Assembly: GCA_002005505.1 (NCBI GenBank)
Contig: KV908501.1
Span: 186,367-250,366, forward strand
Length of the DNA: 64,000 bases
DNA from: Botryococcus braunii
Taxonomy: Eukaryota; Chlorophyta; Trebouxiophyceae
Direction: 5' to 3'
Of the stretch, positions 20,954 through 30,890 are shown piece by piece. The first letter of the stretch is position 1, and each line of letters begins with the position of its first letter. The position numbers and the translations under genes are program-made. The notes beneath the pieces were generated by a model. That model did no database searches. It saw only the letters and a list, made by a program, of their open reading frames with translations, and was not told the DNA's origin.

Positions 20954-21278
20954 CGGACTTTAAAGTATTTTCGGCTTTTCGCCGTTGTATTTCTCTAGTT
21001 GTCGGCATTCACAGGGCCGTAATATATTTGCCATGGGCAGGGCGCGTCGAGATACACGCGTCTGGGCGATTTGAGACGATTTGGGGCGAAAAGCCGAAAA
21101 TACTTTAAATATATATATGTTTTTTAAAGTATTTTCGGCTTTTTGCCCCAAATCTTCTCAAATCGCCCAGACGCGTGCATCTCGACGCGTCCTGCCCATG
21201 GCAAATATATTACGTCCCTGTGAATGCCGAAGTCTAGAGAAATGCAACGGCGAAAAGCCGAAAATACTTTAAAGTCCG
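20954..21278. repeat. 325-bp nested palindrome with 25-bp ends
   Basis: Two arms of about 155 bp are inverted around an AT-rich centre near 21116. They match at more than nine bases in ten. Each arm itself begins CTTTAAAGTATTTTCGGCTT and ends with its complement, so the structure looks like two small TIR-bounded units fused head to head. Begins CGGAC and ends GTCCG. No coding potential; MITE or foldback element is the likeliest class. Confidence 0.7.
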
Positions 21279-21339
21279 TATCGCCCGTAATATTTGATGT
21301 CCGTAACACCATAGTCCGTATCATCATATTATATCCACC

Positions 21340-21565
21340 TTTACGTAATCAAAGCATTACGTAATCAAGGCAGTACGTAACCAAAGCATTACGTAATCAA
21401 GGCAGTTCGTTATCAAAGCATTACGTAATCAAACCAGTACGTTAACAAAACATTACGTAACAAGGCAGTACGTTATCAAAGCATTACATAATCAAGGCAG
21501 TACGTTATCAAAGCATTACGTAATCAAGGCAGTACATAATCATGCCATTACGTCATCAAGGCATC
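21340..21565. repeat. tandem TTACGTAATCAA repeats
   Basis: About eleven imperfect units of 19-20 bp alternating AAAGCATTACGTAATC and AAGGCAGTACGTTATC. Each centres on the palindrome TACGTA. Confidence 0.75.
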
Positions 21566-21619
21566 CCATCTCTTGCTCGCCATAACGCTCAATCCTCCTT
21601 CAGCAAGGAGGCTTAAACA

Positions 21620-22340
21620 TTAGGTGATATGGTAGAGGTTGGCGGAGGATCATGGAGGATCATGGTCGCGTCTCCTCAATCACCCTCGCGATGGTCGCGC
21701 CTCCATCCATCATCATCGCGATGGTCGCGCCTCCATCCATCATCATCGCGATGGTCGCGCCTCCATCCATCATCATCGCGATGGTCGCGCCTCCATCCAT
21801 CATCATCGCGATGGTCGCGTCTCCTCCATCATCATCATGTCATTGAGGGGGTTTAAAGATAAGGTGATATGGTAGAGGTTGGCGGAGGATCATGGAGGAT
21901 CGTGTCGCGCCTCCATCCATCATCATCGCGATGGTCGCGCCTCCATCCATCATCATCGCGATGGTCGCGTCTCCTCCATCATCATCATGTCATTGAGGGG
22001 GTTTAAAGATAAGGTGATATGGTAGAGGTTGGCGGAGGATCATGGAGGATCGTGTCGCGCCTCCATCCATCATCATCGCGATGGTCGCGCCTCCATCCAT
22101 CATCATCGCGATGGTCGCGTCTCCTCCATCATCATCATGTCATTGAGGGGGTTTAAAGATAAGGTGATATGGTAGAGGTTGGCGGAGGACATGGAGGATC
22201 GTGGAGGATCGTGTCGCGTCTCCTCCATCACCATCACGATGGTCGCGTCTCCTCCATCATCATCGCGATGGTCGCGTCTCCTCCATCACCATCACGATGG
22301 TCGCGTCTCCTCCATCACCATCATGGTCATTGAGGGGAGT
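21620..22340. repeat. 30-bp minisatellite with about 125-bp higher-order repeat
   Basis: The unit GATGGTCGCGCCTCCATCCA plus TCATCATCGC (30 bp) is repeated up to five times in a block. Blocks are separated by a spacer beginning CATTGAGGGGGTTTAAAGAT and containing GGTAGAGGTTGGCGGAGGA, giving four higher-order copies (near 21629, 21864, 22017 and 22170). Long frames through it on the plus strand are repeat artefacts. Confidence 0.85.
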
Positions 22341-22512
22341 TAAAGAGGAGGAGAGATGAAGGATGAGGGCTCTTCGAGGCATGAGGGGTCCTTCGAGTCA
22401 TGAGCCACGTTCGATGGGTCTCATCCGACTGGTTTTTATCCGACATTTTTTTTTCACCCCCTTCATAAAAAATATCACCATCGTTCCAAGAAATTTCACT
22501 ATCTCGTGGTCG

Positions 22513-23185
22513 ACCCCCACCTGCCCTCCATGCGGATCGGTACCGGTCCCCCCATGACCCACCCACTTGTTACGTGTTACACGTTACAGCGTCCGAAAAT
22601 ATTCCATCACATATTACGCTTTTTTTTTTTTTTCCTTTTAGTTTTTGATTTCAAAAAAAAGGTGTAAAGGTGTAACAGGTGTAACAAGTGAGGGAATCCT
22701 ACTGAAAAATGGGCGTTTTCATGTTACACCTTTCCTGTTACACCTGACCCCTGTTACACCTGCCCCCCGTCACACCTTGCCCCCTGTCACACCTGCCCCC
22801 CTGTTTCACCCCCACCTGCCCTCCATGCGGATCGGTACCGGTCCCCCCATGACCCACCCACTTGTTACGTGTTACACGTTACAGCGTCCAAAAATATTCC
22901 ATCACATATTACGTTTTTTTTTTTTTTTTTTTTCATTTTAGTTTTTGTTTTCAAAAAAAAGGTGTAAAGGTGTAACAGGTGTAACAAATGAGGGAAATCC
23001 TACTGAAAAATGGGCGTTTTCATGTTACACCTTTCCTGTTACACCTGACCTCTGTTACACCTTCCCACCACACCTGCCCCCCTGTCACACCTACCCCCTG
23101 TTTCACCCCCACGCCCGACCGACCACGACACGACCCGTCCTTCGTGGAGAGGCGGGCCGGGGCGCCGCGGGGCTGCGCGTGTCTG
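22513..23185 (+). repeat. left terminal inverted repeat of PLV-B
   Basis: Complementary to 59850-60339 (e.g. GAAAAATGGGCGTTTTCATG and TTCGTGGAGAGGCGGGCCGG occur inverted at the right). It consists of two tandem units of about 300 bp (from 22513 and 22809), each with a CCGGTCCCCCCATGACCCAC block, a poly-T run and many copies of the octamer TGTTACAC in both orientations. The left TIR is longer than what remains on the right because R4 interrupts the right copy. Confidence 0.82.
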
Positions 23186-23218
23186 TGTGGAAAAAATTCT
23201 CGGTCTCTGATATATATA

Positions 23219-23282
23219 ATGTCGACACTCGATTCATCGACGGTCAGCAAACCATATAAGGACAAACTACGACAGGCCATTC
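23219..23282 (+). pseudogene. tyrosine recombinase gene, first 21 codons (split by R1)
   Basis: ATG at 23219 follows a TATATATAAT stretch 34 bases beyond the TIR. Codons encode MSTLDSS...KLRQAI, and the frame joins exactly to 29168 after removal of R1 and one CATTC target copy. With R1 present, translation runs about 17 codons into the LTR and stops. Confidence 0.8.
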
Positions 23283-24034
23283 TCTTACATTTAGGTTATG
23301 GGCTGAAGACCTGCAAGCACGAGCAGAGCGAGTGATCAGTTGTCTTAGTTGGCTAGGCAGTCCGTGTGACGGCCTTACGCCATAAGCAAAACACTTGCTG
23401 TCTTCACACATGCATCAATCATTGATAGTGCTAGGCAAGTAATTACATTTAGAGTCTTCTTATGCTAACGCAGTTGAGCCTCCATAACATAAATCCTTGC
23501 ATACGCTAACAAATATCTTGCACGACACTTGTCTCCCTGATCTTCACTCATAGGTATGACACCCACAACCGATGAAGATACAGATGTTCAACAATTAAGT
23601 TATAGTAAGCAAGTAACTTGTCCATGCATGTCTTAACATGTCTAACTAGGCCAATCGGCCTTACCTGCAAGCACGAGCAGAGCGAGTGATCAGTTGTCTT
23701 AGTTGGCTAGGCAGTCCGTGTGACGGCCTTACGCCATAAGCAAAACACTTGCTGTCTTCACACATGCATCAATCATTGATAGTGCTAGGCAAGTGACATT
23801 CAACTCCGCTGCTTGCCTTTCTAATACCAGCGTTGCAAGATCACGCGTTGATCTGGCAACCACGTGCGAATACCGTACGACACTATTCATAACATGACCT
23901 TGTGCTCAATTACACTTCTCTGTGATAATCGTCTCATGTATGCCTTTGTTCATGCCAATGTTTATCAGTTCCTTTCAAGAGTTCATGTCTGTTCAAGAGG
24001 AAGGCAATCTCACTATATGTCACAAAATGTAACA
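23283..24034 (-). repeat. R1 LTR (3' LTR of element)
   Basis: In element orientation TGTTACATTTT...AAATGTAAGA, i.e. TG...GA ends instead of TG...CA. A 130-bp internal repeat lies at 23665-23794 (first in element sense) and 23311-23440. The first copy ends CTTGCAG and is followed by GTAAGG; the second ends CTTGCAG followed by GTCTTC. Candidate intron 23311-23664 (354 bp). Confidence 0.88.
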
Positions 24035-24047
24035 CTTCCCCTTGTCT

Positions 24048-27000
24048 TCACTCTTGATACAGAGTGAGTAGACCTAGAGCATCGACATGTTTCCTGAACA
24101 CGGGACCAACCAATGGCTTGGTCATCACATCTGCACGGTTCTTAGCTGATTCCACATATTGGATATCAACTTGGCACAACTTAATGGCCTCACGTGCGTA
24201 GTGGAATGCCACTGCGATATGCTTTGTGAACTTAGAGTTCACAGGGTTCCTAAGATTGTTGATGCACCCTTGGTTGTCAATGAAAATCTTAACATTCCAA
24301 GGTGGCTCTCCAATCTCCTCCAAGAAGGACCTCAGCCAGTTGGCCTCCTTGATGGCAAGGCTGGAAGCCATGAACTCTGCCTCAACAGTTGAGGTAGCCA
24401 CAGAGTTTTGCTTCTTGCTGGTCCATGACACAGCACCGCCAAAGACATAAAATACGTACCCAGACGTAGAAAATCTACTATCTAGGTCACCTGCAAAATC
24501 GGCATCTACATAACCCTCCAAGACAACACTGGAGTTGCCACCTAGTACAAGGACTTTGTCCTTCGTATCCCTAAGGTAGTGCAACACACGCATTGCTGCA
24601 TTCCAATGGGCAGTGGTGGGATTACACCTATAGCGAGAGAGAACGCCGACAGCTTGTGCAATATCAGGTCGTGTTGTATTGGCTATATACAGCAGTGACC
24701 CAATAAGCTCACAATATCTATGACCTGGATCTAAGGGGACCCCAGCACCCGAACCATCACGCTCATCCTCTACGAAGGGCATCCGAGTAGGAACGAATCC
24801 CTTTTGCATGGGAGTGTCCACTACTCTTCCGCCATCGCTCACACCGAACTTATCTAGCAGAGCCTCAATCTTTGGGATGCAGCTGATAGAAACTTGCCTA
24901 TCCTGTCGGTTACGACGGACTTGGCAACCCAAAAAATCTTTGACCTCACCTAGATCATGGATGGTGAACTTGCTCTTTAGGAGCTCCTTGAACCACTCCA
25001 CTAGGCTGAGATCTTTACATATGATGAGTAGATCATCCACATACACGAGAATAAACAGGGGCTTCTCTCCTGCTCTCTTCCTCACATATACACCAGCATC
25101 GCTTTTACAAGCAACAAAGCCCAGTGCGCACATCTCAGCATCCAGCTTCTTGTGCCATGCACGAGGGGATTGCTTCAACCCATAAAGGGCTTTGTTGAGC
25201 TTGCAAACGACGCGGGGATCACCATTCTCAAACCCAGGAGGCTGTGTTACGTAAACCTCCTCTTCTAAGTCTCCATTCAAGAACGCCGTCTTGATGTCGA
25301 CTTGATGGATTTCATAATCCCTCTGGGCAGCCACGCTCAGAATTACACGTCTAGCAGCAAAGCTACTAGTGGGAGCAAATACTTCATCAACATCTACTCC
25401 AGGAATTTGACGACATCCTTGGGCTACCAGGCGTGCTTTGAATCTAAGGACATTGCCAAAATTATCAACTTTGGCAGAATAGATCCAGTGCACTGGAATG
25501 ACCTTCTTGCCCCATGGGCGCTCTACATACTCCATGGTGTCGTGAGCGTCCAATGAGTTCTTTTCCTCATTCATAGATTGCTCCCAGTAAGACCACTGGT
25601 CTGACTGTCGAGCCTCACGATAATTTCTGGGGACTGAAATTTTGCTGAATTTCACCCCAGGTTCCCCTTCATTGGGTGGCCTGTCTTCACATTGAAAGAC
25701 ATAAAATCTTTCTTCGGTGAATCCATCTCTCTCAGCCTCCTCCCCACACATCCTCACAGAGTGTTCTGTAGTAGGCACGTGTCTCTTGCACTCCTTGCCA
25801 GACTCACACCTGGCAGTTGACAGTCGAGCACTGTGATCTTGTGACAATTGAGATGCTGGCATCTCTCTCTCTGGGCCCATGTGTGCTCCAGCACCTGGTG
25901 CTGTCTCCATTCTCTCACATGTGCTCTCAATTGCCAAGGGGATTGTCTCACTGACTTCCACTGACTCACTCTCGGGATGGGGTAAATGAGGGGAAGGATG
26001 CTCAGCATGTACATCCTGTTGTACCTTATGCTGTACATCCTGTTGTACCTTATTTTCAGGGATGGCTGAAGGCCCCATTTCCCCTTTTTTAAGGCACCCA
26101 TGCTGGGAATTCACTTCCCCTGCTTCCTGACTCTCTCTCTCTACAGCTTTCCCTCCTCCTGAGCCATGACCTGTGGCTTGTGAAGGGCTCCCGCTCCCTC
26201 TACTCAGGCACTCAGTAATTCTCTCAGAAGGAGATGCAGAGGGAGACATCTGTACTCTGGATTTCAGCTCCCTCACGAGAGTTCGCCTCTCAGCTCTCTC
26301 TTGCCTTTGCTGTGCTTGCACAGCTGACCTTTGGGCTTCCCCTGCTGTAGGAGCCCCTGAAGGGGGTCTGAGCAATTGCTGGGTCGCCTGCAGACGCTCA
26401 TCTTGACCCAATTGTCCTTCCCCACCACGTGCACAGTCTCTCAATCTGTCAAGGAAGGACCAGCTGCGCCCCTCAGGATGTACAGCGGCTTCAGTGTCAG
26501 TCCCTGGTGAGCCTGCAGGCTGAACAGGGGAAGGAGACCTTGTCTCTGGTCCTCCCGTTGAGTGTTGATGTGTGTTGCAGGGCTCTCGTGGTTGCTGCAG
26601 TTCATCGTTGCCAGTTGCAGGTGATCCAGGGGTACGCTTGGTTGCGCCAGAAGGTCCGGGTGATGGTCCTGCTCCAAGACGTGCTGGGACTTGTGTTTGC
26701 AGAGGGTCCATGGGTCTTGGTCCAGCAGGCGCCTCCACTGCTGGGGCAGTTCTGGAGGCAGGGGACTGATTGCCTTGTGCAGCAGGACCTGGTGGAGGCT
26801 GCGCTTGATGGCGCCCCCATGTGCGAAGGTCCAGGTAGCCCACTGCTGGCGCTCCAAGCTCCTCTTCGATGAAGCGCACGTCCCGGGACACCTTTATGCC
26901 TTGGGCGGTGAGGATGCGATAGGCCTTGGATCCCACCTCGTATCCCACCATCATCCCAGGCAGTGACCTTGGTCCAGTTGCGGTCATGTGTGGCTTCTGA

Positions 27001-28379
27001 AGTAGGACGAATGCCTTGCATCCCCAGATCCGAAGGACAGCTGCTGGTGGCTTGATGCCAAAGAAGGCCTCATATGGGGTGACGCTCCTGTTGCTGGCAG
27101 GCACAATGTTGCACAGGAGGACTGCTGCTTGGAGGGCCTCCTTCCATAGCGACTGTTTGGCTTGCGCTGCTGCTAGTAGGGTTCTGACACGCTCCTTGAG
27201 TGTGCGGTTCATGCGCTCCGCTGCTCCGTTCTGCTGGGGCGTTCCAGGCGCAGAGGTTTCCACCTCAATACCCTGGACGATGCAAAATGACCTGAACTCC
27301 TGGTTGAGGAACTCTGTGCCCCTGTCAGACCGTATGGATTTGATCTGCAGGTTCAGTCGCTTCTGCCAGAATGTGAGCAAGTCCTTCAGCTTCCTGGGGA
27401 TCTCTGCCTTGGACTTCACAGGGATAGCTGCAACACAGTGTGACGCTTCATCCAGAACTGTGACCCAGTACTTCTCTCCAGTGAGTGCTCTGACAGGCAG
27501 TTCTCCAACTGTGTCCAGGTGTATGCGTTCTAGGACACGACTGGCAGGCCTTGTGCTGATTGGAAATGGTGGGCGAGGCAGCTTTCCCTGAAGGCAGGCC
27601 TCACAGGCAGAGGAGCAGTCTGCACAAGGTATAAGGGACACAGGGATACCCTTGATCAATCCTTCTCTTGTGATCCTGGACATGGTTGTCTCTCCTGGAT
27701 GGCCCAAGCGTCTGTGCCAGAGGTCTCTCTGCTGACAATTGTGAGGAAGCTTTACCGGTCCTTCTGCGCTGTCTGGCAGGGAGGATGCTCTGGGCACTGA
27801 CAGGGATCTGCACTGAACGCGCTGCAGGTAGTAAAGGCCCTTAGACATGGCAACTGCACACTCCCAAGTTTCAGGACCGATCATCTGCACATGTGCTCCT
27901 CTGCTGTCAGTGCGAAACTGGCATCCATCTTTAATAGCTGCTGACACTGAAATGAGGTTTGTCGTTGCAGTTGGTACACACTGTACATCATGGAGCCAGA
28001 GCTGGGACCCACGTGCATCAAGAAGGCAGACTGACCCCTTTGCAATAATCCCCCCCACTGCATCACTGGTCGCCAGGTGGAGAGGTCTGGGGGACTGGTA
28101 CACAACTGAATTGTGCAAGTATTGGGGATTGTTCACCAAGTGGATGGATGCGCCACTGTCTAGGAGCCATGCCAGAGCGGTAGGGGACTGGCATCTGGCA
28201 TAAAGGGTGGTGGAAACTGCATGAGCTGTGCATCTGAGCTCATCTGAGCTCTGCATATGAGCTGTCATGCTGAGCTGTGCATCTGCTGGCATAAACATTG
28301 CTCCAGTCGTGTTGGAAGGAGCTGATATAGCGCCAGTGCTTGCTTCATAGTCGATGATCGCGGGCGTCGGCATCACCAT
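24048..28379 (-). CDS. pol: R1 copia polyprotein: protease, integrase, reverse transcriptase, RNase H
   Basis: A single open frame of about 1443 aa starting at the ATG at 28379. Order: aspartic protease (LLDSGASIH near residue 75), GAG-pre-integrase zinc region (LWHRRLGHPG, C-x2-C near 220-265), integrase core (HLDTVGELP Asp, SDRGTEF Asp, PQQNGAAE Glu, about 290-400), a long low-complexity linker with KVQQDV repeats (530-930), reverse transcriptase (YVDDLLI near 1100) and RNase H (DADFAGD near 1270). All catalytic motifs look complete and there is no stop, so it may be active if Gag is supplied by another element. It lacks the Gag and zinc knuckle present in R2, R3 and R4. Confidence 0.93.
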   Translation of the reverse strand: MVMPTPAIIDYEASTGAISAPSNTTGAMFMPADAQLSMTAHMQSSDELRCTAHAVSTTLYARCQSPTALAWLLDSGASIHLVNNPQYLHNSVVYQSPRPLHLATSDAVGGIIAKGSVCLLDARGSQLWLHDVQCVPTATTNLISVSAAIKDGCQFRTDSRGAHVQMIGPETWECAVAMSKGLYYLQRVQCRSLSVPRASSLPDSAEGPVKLPHNCQQRDLWHRRLGHPGETTMSRITREGLIKGIPVSLIPCADCSSACEACLQGKLPRPPFPISTRPASRVLERIHLDTVGELPVRALTGEKYWVTVLDEASHCVAAIPVKSKAEIPRKLKDLLTFWQKRLNLQIKSIRSDRGTEFLNQEFRSFCIVQGIEVETSAPGTPQQNGAAERMNRTLKERVRTLLAAAQAKQSLWKEALQAAVLLCNIVPASNRSVTPYEAFFGIKPPAAVLRIWGCKAFVLLQKPHMTATGPRSLPGMMVGYEVGSKAYRILTAQGIKVSRDVRFIEEELGAPAVGYLDLRTWGRHQAQPPPGPAAQGNQSPASRTAPAVEAPAGPRPMDPLQTQVPARLGAGPSPGPSGATKRTPGSPATGNDELQQPREPCNTHQHSTGGPETRSPSPVQPAGSPGTDTEAAVHPEGRSWSFLDRLRDCARGGEGQLGQDERLQATQQLLRPPSGAPTAGEAQRSAVQAQQRQERAERRTLVRELKSRVQMSPSASPSERITECLSRGSGSPSQATGHGSGGGKAVERESQEAGEVNSQHGCLKKGEMGPSAIPENKVQQDVQHKVQQDVHAEHPSPHLPHPESESVEVSETIPLAIESTCERMETAPGAGAHMGPEREMPASQLSQDHSARLSTARCESGKECKRHVPTTEHSVRMCGEEAERDGFTEERFYVFQCEDRPPNEGEPGVKFSKISVPRNYREARQSDQWSYWEQSMNEEKNSLDAHDTMEYVERPWGKKVIPVHWIYSAKVDNFGNVLRFKARLVAQGCRQIPGVDVDEVFAPTSSFAARRVILSVAAQRDYEIHQVDIKTAFLNGDLEEEVYVTQPPGFENGDPRVVCKLNKALYGLKQSPRAWHKKLDAEMCALGFVACKSDAGVYVRKRAGEKPLFILVYVDDLLIICKDLSLVEWFKELLKSKFTIHDLGEVKDFLGCQVRRNRQDRQVSISCIPKIEALLDKFGVSDGGRVVDTPMQKGFVPTRMPFVEDERDGSGAGVPLDPGHRYCELIGSLLYIANTTRPDIAQAVGVLSRYRCNPTTAHWNAAMRVLHYLRDTKDKVLVLGGNSSVVLEGYVDADFAGDLDSRFSTSGYVFYVFGGAVSWTSKKQNSVATSTVEAEFMASSLAIKEANWLRSFLEEIGEPPWNVKIFIDNQGCINNLRNPVNSKFTKHIAVAFHYAREAIKLCQVDIQYVESAKNRADVMTKPLVGPVFRKHVDALGLLTLYQE

Positions 28380-28396
28380 CACTCATGCGGATGAGT

Positions 28397-28410
28397 GTGG
28401 GCCCATAACC
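28397..28410 (-). promoter_or_regulatory. R1 primer binding site, initiator tRNA-Met anticodon arm
   Basis: Minus strand GGTTATGGGCCCAC directly after the 5' LTR. It is complementary to the TGGGCCCATAACC anticodon stem-loop of eukaryotic initiator tRNA-Met, the half-tRNA primer known from Drosophila copia. The LTR end carries GCCCATAACC, able to pair with it. Confidence 0.8.
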
Positions 28411-29162
28411 TCTTACATTTAGGTTATGGGCTGAAGACCTGCAAGCACGAGCAGAGCGAGTGATCAGTTGTCTTAGTTGGCTAGGCAGTCCGTGTGACGG
28501 CCTTACGCCATAAGCAAAACACTTGCTGTCTTCACACATGCATCAATCATTGATAGTGCTAGGCAAGTAATTACATTTAGAGTCTTCTTATGCTAACGCA
28601 GTTGAGCCTCCATAACATAAATCCTTGCATACGCTAACAAATATCTTGCACGACACTTTTCTCCCTGATCTTCACTCATAGGTATGACACCCACAACCGA
28701 TGAAGATACAGATGTTCAACAATTAAGTTATAGTAAGCAAGTAACTTGTCCATGCATGTCTTAACATGTCTAACTAGGCCAATCGGCCTTACCTGCAAGC
28801 ACGAGCAGAGCGAGTGATCAGTTGTCTTAGTTGGCTAGGCAGTCCGTGTGACGGCCTTACGCCATAAGCAAAACACTTGCTGTCTTCACACATGCATCAA
28901 TCATTGATAGTGCTAGGCAAGTGACATTCAACTCCGCTGCTTGCCTTTCTAATACCAGCGTTGCAAGATCACGCGTTGATCTGGCAACCATGTGCGAATA
29001 CCGTACGACACTATTCATAACATGACCTTGTGCTCAATTACACTTCTCTGTGATAATCGTCTCATGTATGCCTTTGTTCATGCCAATGTTTATCAGTTCC
29101 TTTCAAGAGTTCATGTCTGTTCAAGAGGAAGGCAATCTCACTATATGTCACAAAATGTAACA
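28411..29162 (-). repeat. R1 LTR (5' LTR of element)
   Basis: Partner of 23283-24034. Internal repeats and donor-like GTAAGG conserved (candidate intron 28439-28792). Confidence 0.88.
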
Positions 29163-29167
29163 CATTC

Positions 29168-30393
29168 GAACAATTTTTAATGCAAGGGATGTGGACTCGT
29201 ATCCATTGGAAAAAACATTAAAAGATCACGTGCGAGTGGCCGAATGGATCGAGAGCAAAAATTACGCTCTGAACTCGAGACGGTCGTGGTACACGATGTT
29301 AGGTGCGTTGGCCAGAGATCTCGGAAACACGGAGCTTTACGAGCTGTACGGGTCGAAAGAGGGTAAGGGAACGCGGTTGGGGAAAGAGGCAGCCGGTGAC
29401 AACAGGGTATCCGAGGGCATGGTCCAGCTGTACAGGCTCAACCCTCCTAGCAAGCTCGCGGCAAAGTTCCGAGCCCTTCGGGACTATGGGACCGACGTGA
29501 AAAGAAATTTTCAACACCTCGTGATGGCTCTGAACCTGCACCACCCGCCGCTGCGATCCGATATCGCGAACATGCGGATCGTATCAGAGATGCCATCCGT
29601 TAAGAAAGGGCGATATCTGTTGATCACTGATCAAGACGTGACGATGCTCTTATATGATCGAGTCAAGGACAAAGTAACAGACGTCGGGAAGGATATTTAC
29701 GATAAGCAGGTGAAGCTGAGCAAAAAAGTGACCGAGATCGTACGAAAGAGTCTCGAGGCCTTCCCCAGATCATACGTCTTGTCAAAGTTCAAAGACCCTG
29801 ATGCGCCCATGGGCGAGGCCGCTTACCAACGCCTGCTCGCAAGCCTCGATCTGAGCGTGAATTTCCTGCGCCACGCCTTCGTCAACCACCCTTTGACTGA
29901 AGCTCGTGCCGCTCTAGCACGGAAGATGGGGACGAGTTTATCGATCTTGAGCAAAGTATATAGCAAAACAGTGAACCTACCCGACCAAGTCAAAAAGGAG
30001 TGGGGTATTCCTACATCACATGACGAGGAGGAGTCTCAACATCACATCATCCGTGACACGCCTGTACCGTCAACTGACAAGCATAAGCAAGCCACATCGA
30101 ATGATGCACACGTTGAGGAGATCGACGACCCTCCTCGCTGGAGTGGAAACCACTTTCGAGATCGGCCGAGCCGCTATGAGAATATAAGTGAAAAACAGAA
30201 GCGAGCCTATATCAGGAAGATATCGGCCTACCAGAGAAGGCCCGAGAACAAGCTGAAGATAAACCGGTCGAAGTACCTGTATAAACTCCGTTTGGCGGAA
30301 ATTCGCACACCCAAGAGATCCACAATCGAGAAGTACAGGATAATTCGAGACGAACATGCACCAGGCGGTTGGGGTTTGAAACGTGCGTCTTGA
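29168..30393 (+). pseudogene. tyrosine recombinase (YREC) gene, main part, PLV-B
   Basis: About 408 codons that continue the frame started at 23219. Features fitting a tyrosine recombinase catalytic domain: a candidate first Arg in an LRSDI segment (about 29565), a beta-hairpin Lys region (KKGRYLLITD), an FLRHAF motif with the second Arg (about 29860), a KMGTS segment in place of the usual LGH, and a terminal VYSK with the nucleophile Tyr (about 29960). The C-terminal 130 residues are charged and basic. Such recombinases replace DDE integrases in many PLVs and would insert the viral genome. The start is separated by R1, so no full product can be made. The catalytic residues need alignment to confirm. 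Confidence 0.7.
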
Positions 30394-30400
30394 ATGTGAT

Positions 30401-30658
30401 ATGATATTCGTTTCGTCGTTCATGGAGGAGCCACCACGCGTCAGGCCACAAGGCCCGAAATCACCCAAGCCGGCACCCACACAAACGGTCCATCTCGTCG
30501 TGAGGAGGGACGGGCCATTTCTGATCGAATGGAACAGGTCCATCTCGAACGCGTCTGATTCTCTCGAAAAAAATACCATCACATCTCAGAAGCATGGACA
30601 CACGACGCGATCCCCTCGAGGAGTTGATGCGTCGCGCGAATTCGAACTCTTGCTGTGA
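30401..30658 (+). CDS. small Pro-rich open frame, PLV-B (weak)
   Basis: 85 codons beginning MIFVSSFMEEPPR, starting 7 bases after the recombinase stop and overlapping the next small frame. No domain. There is no PLV-A copy in the window to test conservation, so it may be spurious. Confidence 0.25.
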   Translation: MIFVSSFMEEPPRVRPQGPKSPKPAPTQTVHLVVRRDGPFLIEWNRSISNASDSLEKNTITSQKHGHTTRSPRGVDASREFELLL

Positions 30659-30806
30659 ACCCCCACTACACTATATAGCAAGAAACAGACGAAACACGCT
30701 TTTGAAGGAGTATCGGCTTCGAACAGGCAAAAATTTTTCATGGCCTCGCCCGAAGACCATCGCATCGTACCGCTTGAAGTTCGACGGCAAGAACGATTTT
30801 TACTGA
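30594..30806 (+). CDS. small basic protein, PLV-B (tentative)
   Basis: 70 codons from an ATG at 30594; Arg/Lys-rich with a Cys pair. It lies between recombinase and polymerase, where PLVs often carry small proteins. No homologue in the window and no recognised domain. Confidence 0.35.
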   Translation: MDTRRDPLEELMRRANSNSCCEPPLHYIARNRRNTLLKEYRLRTGKNFSWPRPKTIASYRLKFDGKNDFY

Positions 30807-30890
30807 GGACTGAGTACTCGCGGTTGTGAGGGGATGTGTGTCTCCTCATAAGCGCGTTTGAAATGGGGATTTTATTTATTCGTTAATGAT

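Larger units (their letters stand above)
23283..29162 (-). mobile_element. R1: copia LTR retrotransposon without gag
   Basis: Two 752-bp LTRs (23283-24034 and 28411-29162) and target duplication CATTC (23278-23282 and 29163-29167). Minus orientation: the purine tract AAGGGGAAG (minus strand) precedes the left LTR, and the primer site GGTTATGGGCCCAC (minus strand, 28397-28410) follows the right LTR. The coding frame begins only about 18 bases beyond the primer site with protease; no Gag or zinc knuckle is present. LTRs differ at about two positions. Confidence 0.92.

Noticed and set aside
21620..22340. Regular 30-bp repeats that could suggest a CRISPR array
   Set aside because: Units are tandem without unique spacers, part of a higher-order minisatellite in eukaryotic DNA, and no cas gene is present.
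22645..23335. Frames with HVTPFLLHLTPVTP repeats at both PLV-B ends
   Set aside because: They are translations of the TGTTACACCT-rich terminal repeats and occur in mirror image at 59827-60361; not genes.
26100..27600. Long plus-strand frames opposite R1 pol
   Set aside because: They are shadows of the 1443-codon copia frame, which has all catalytic motifs.
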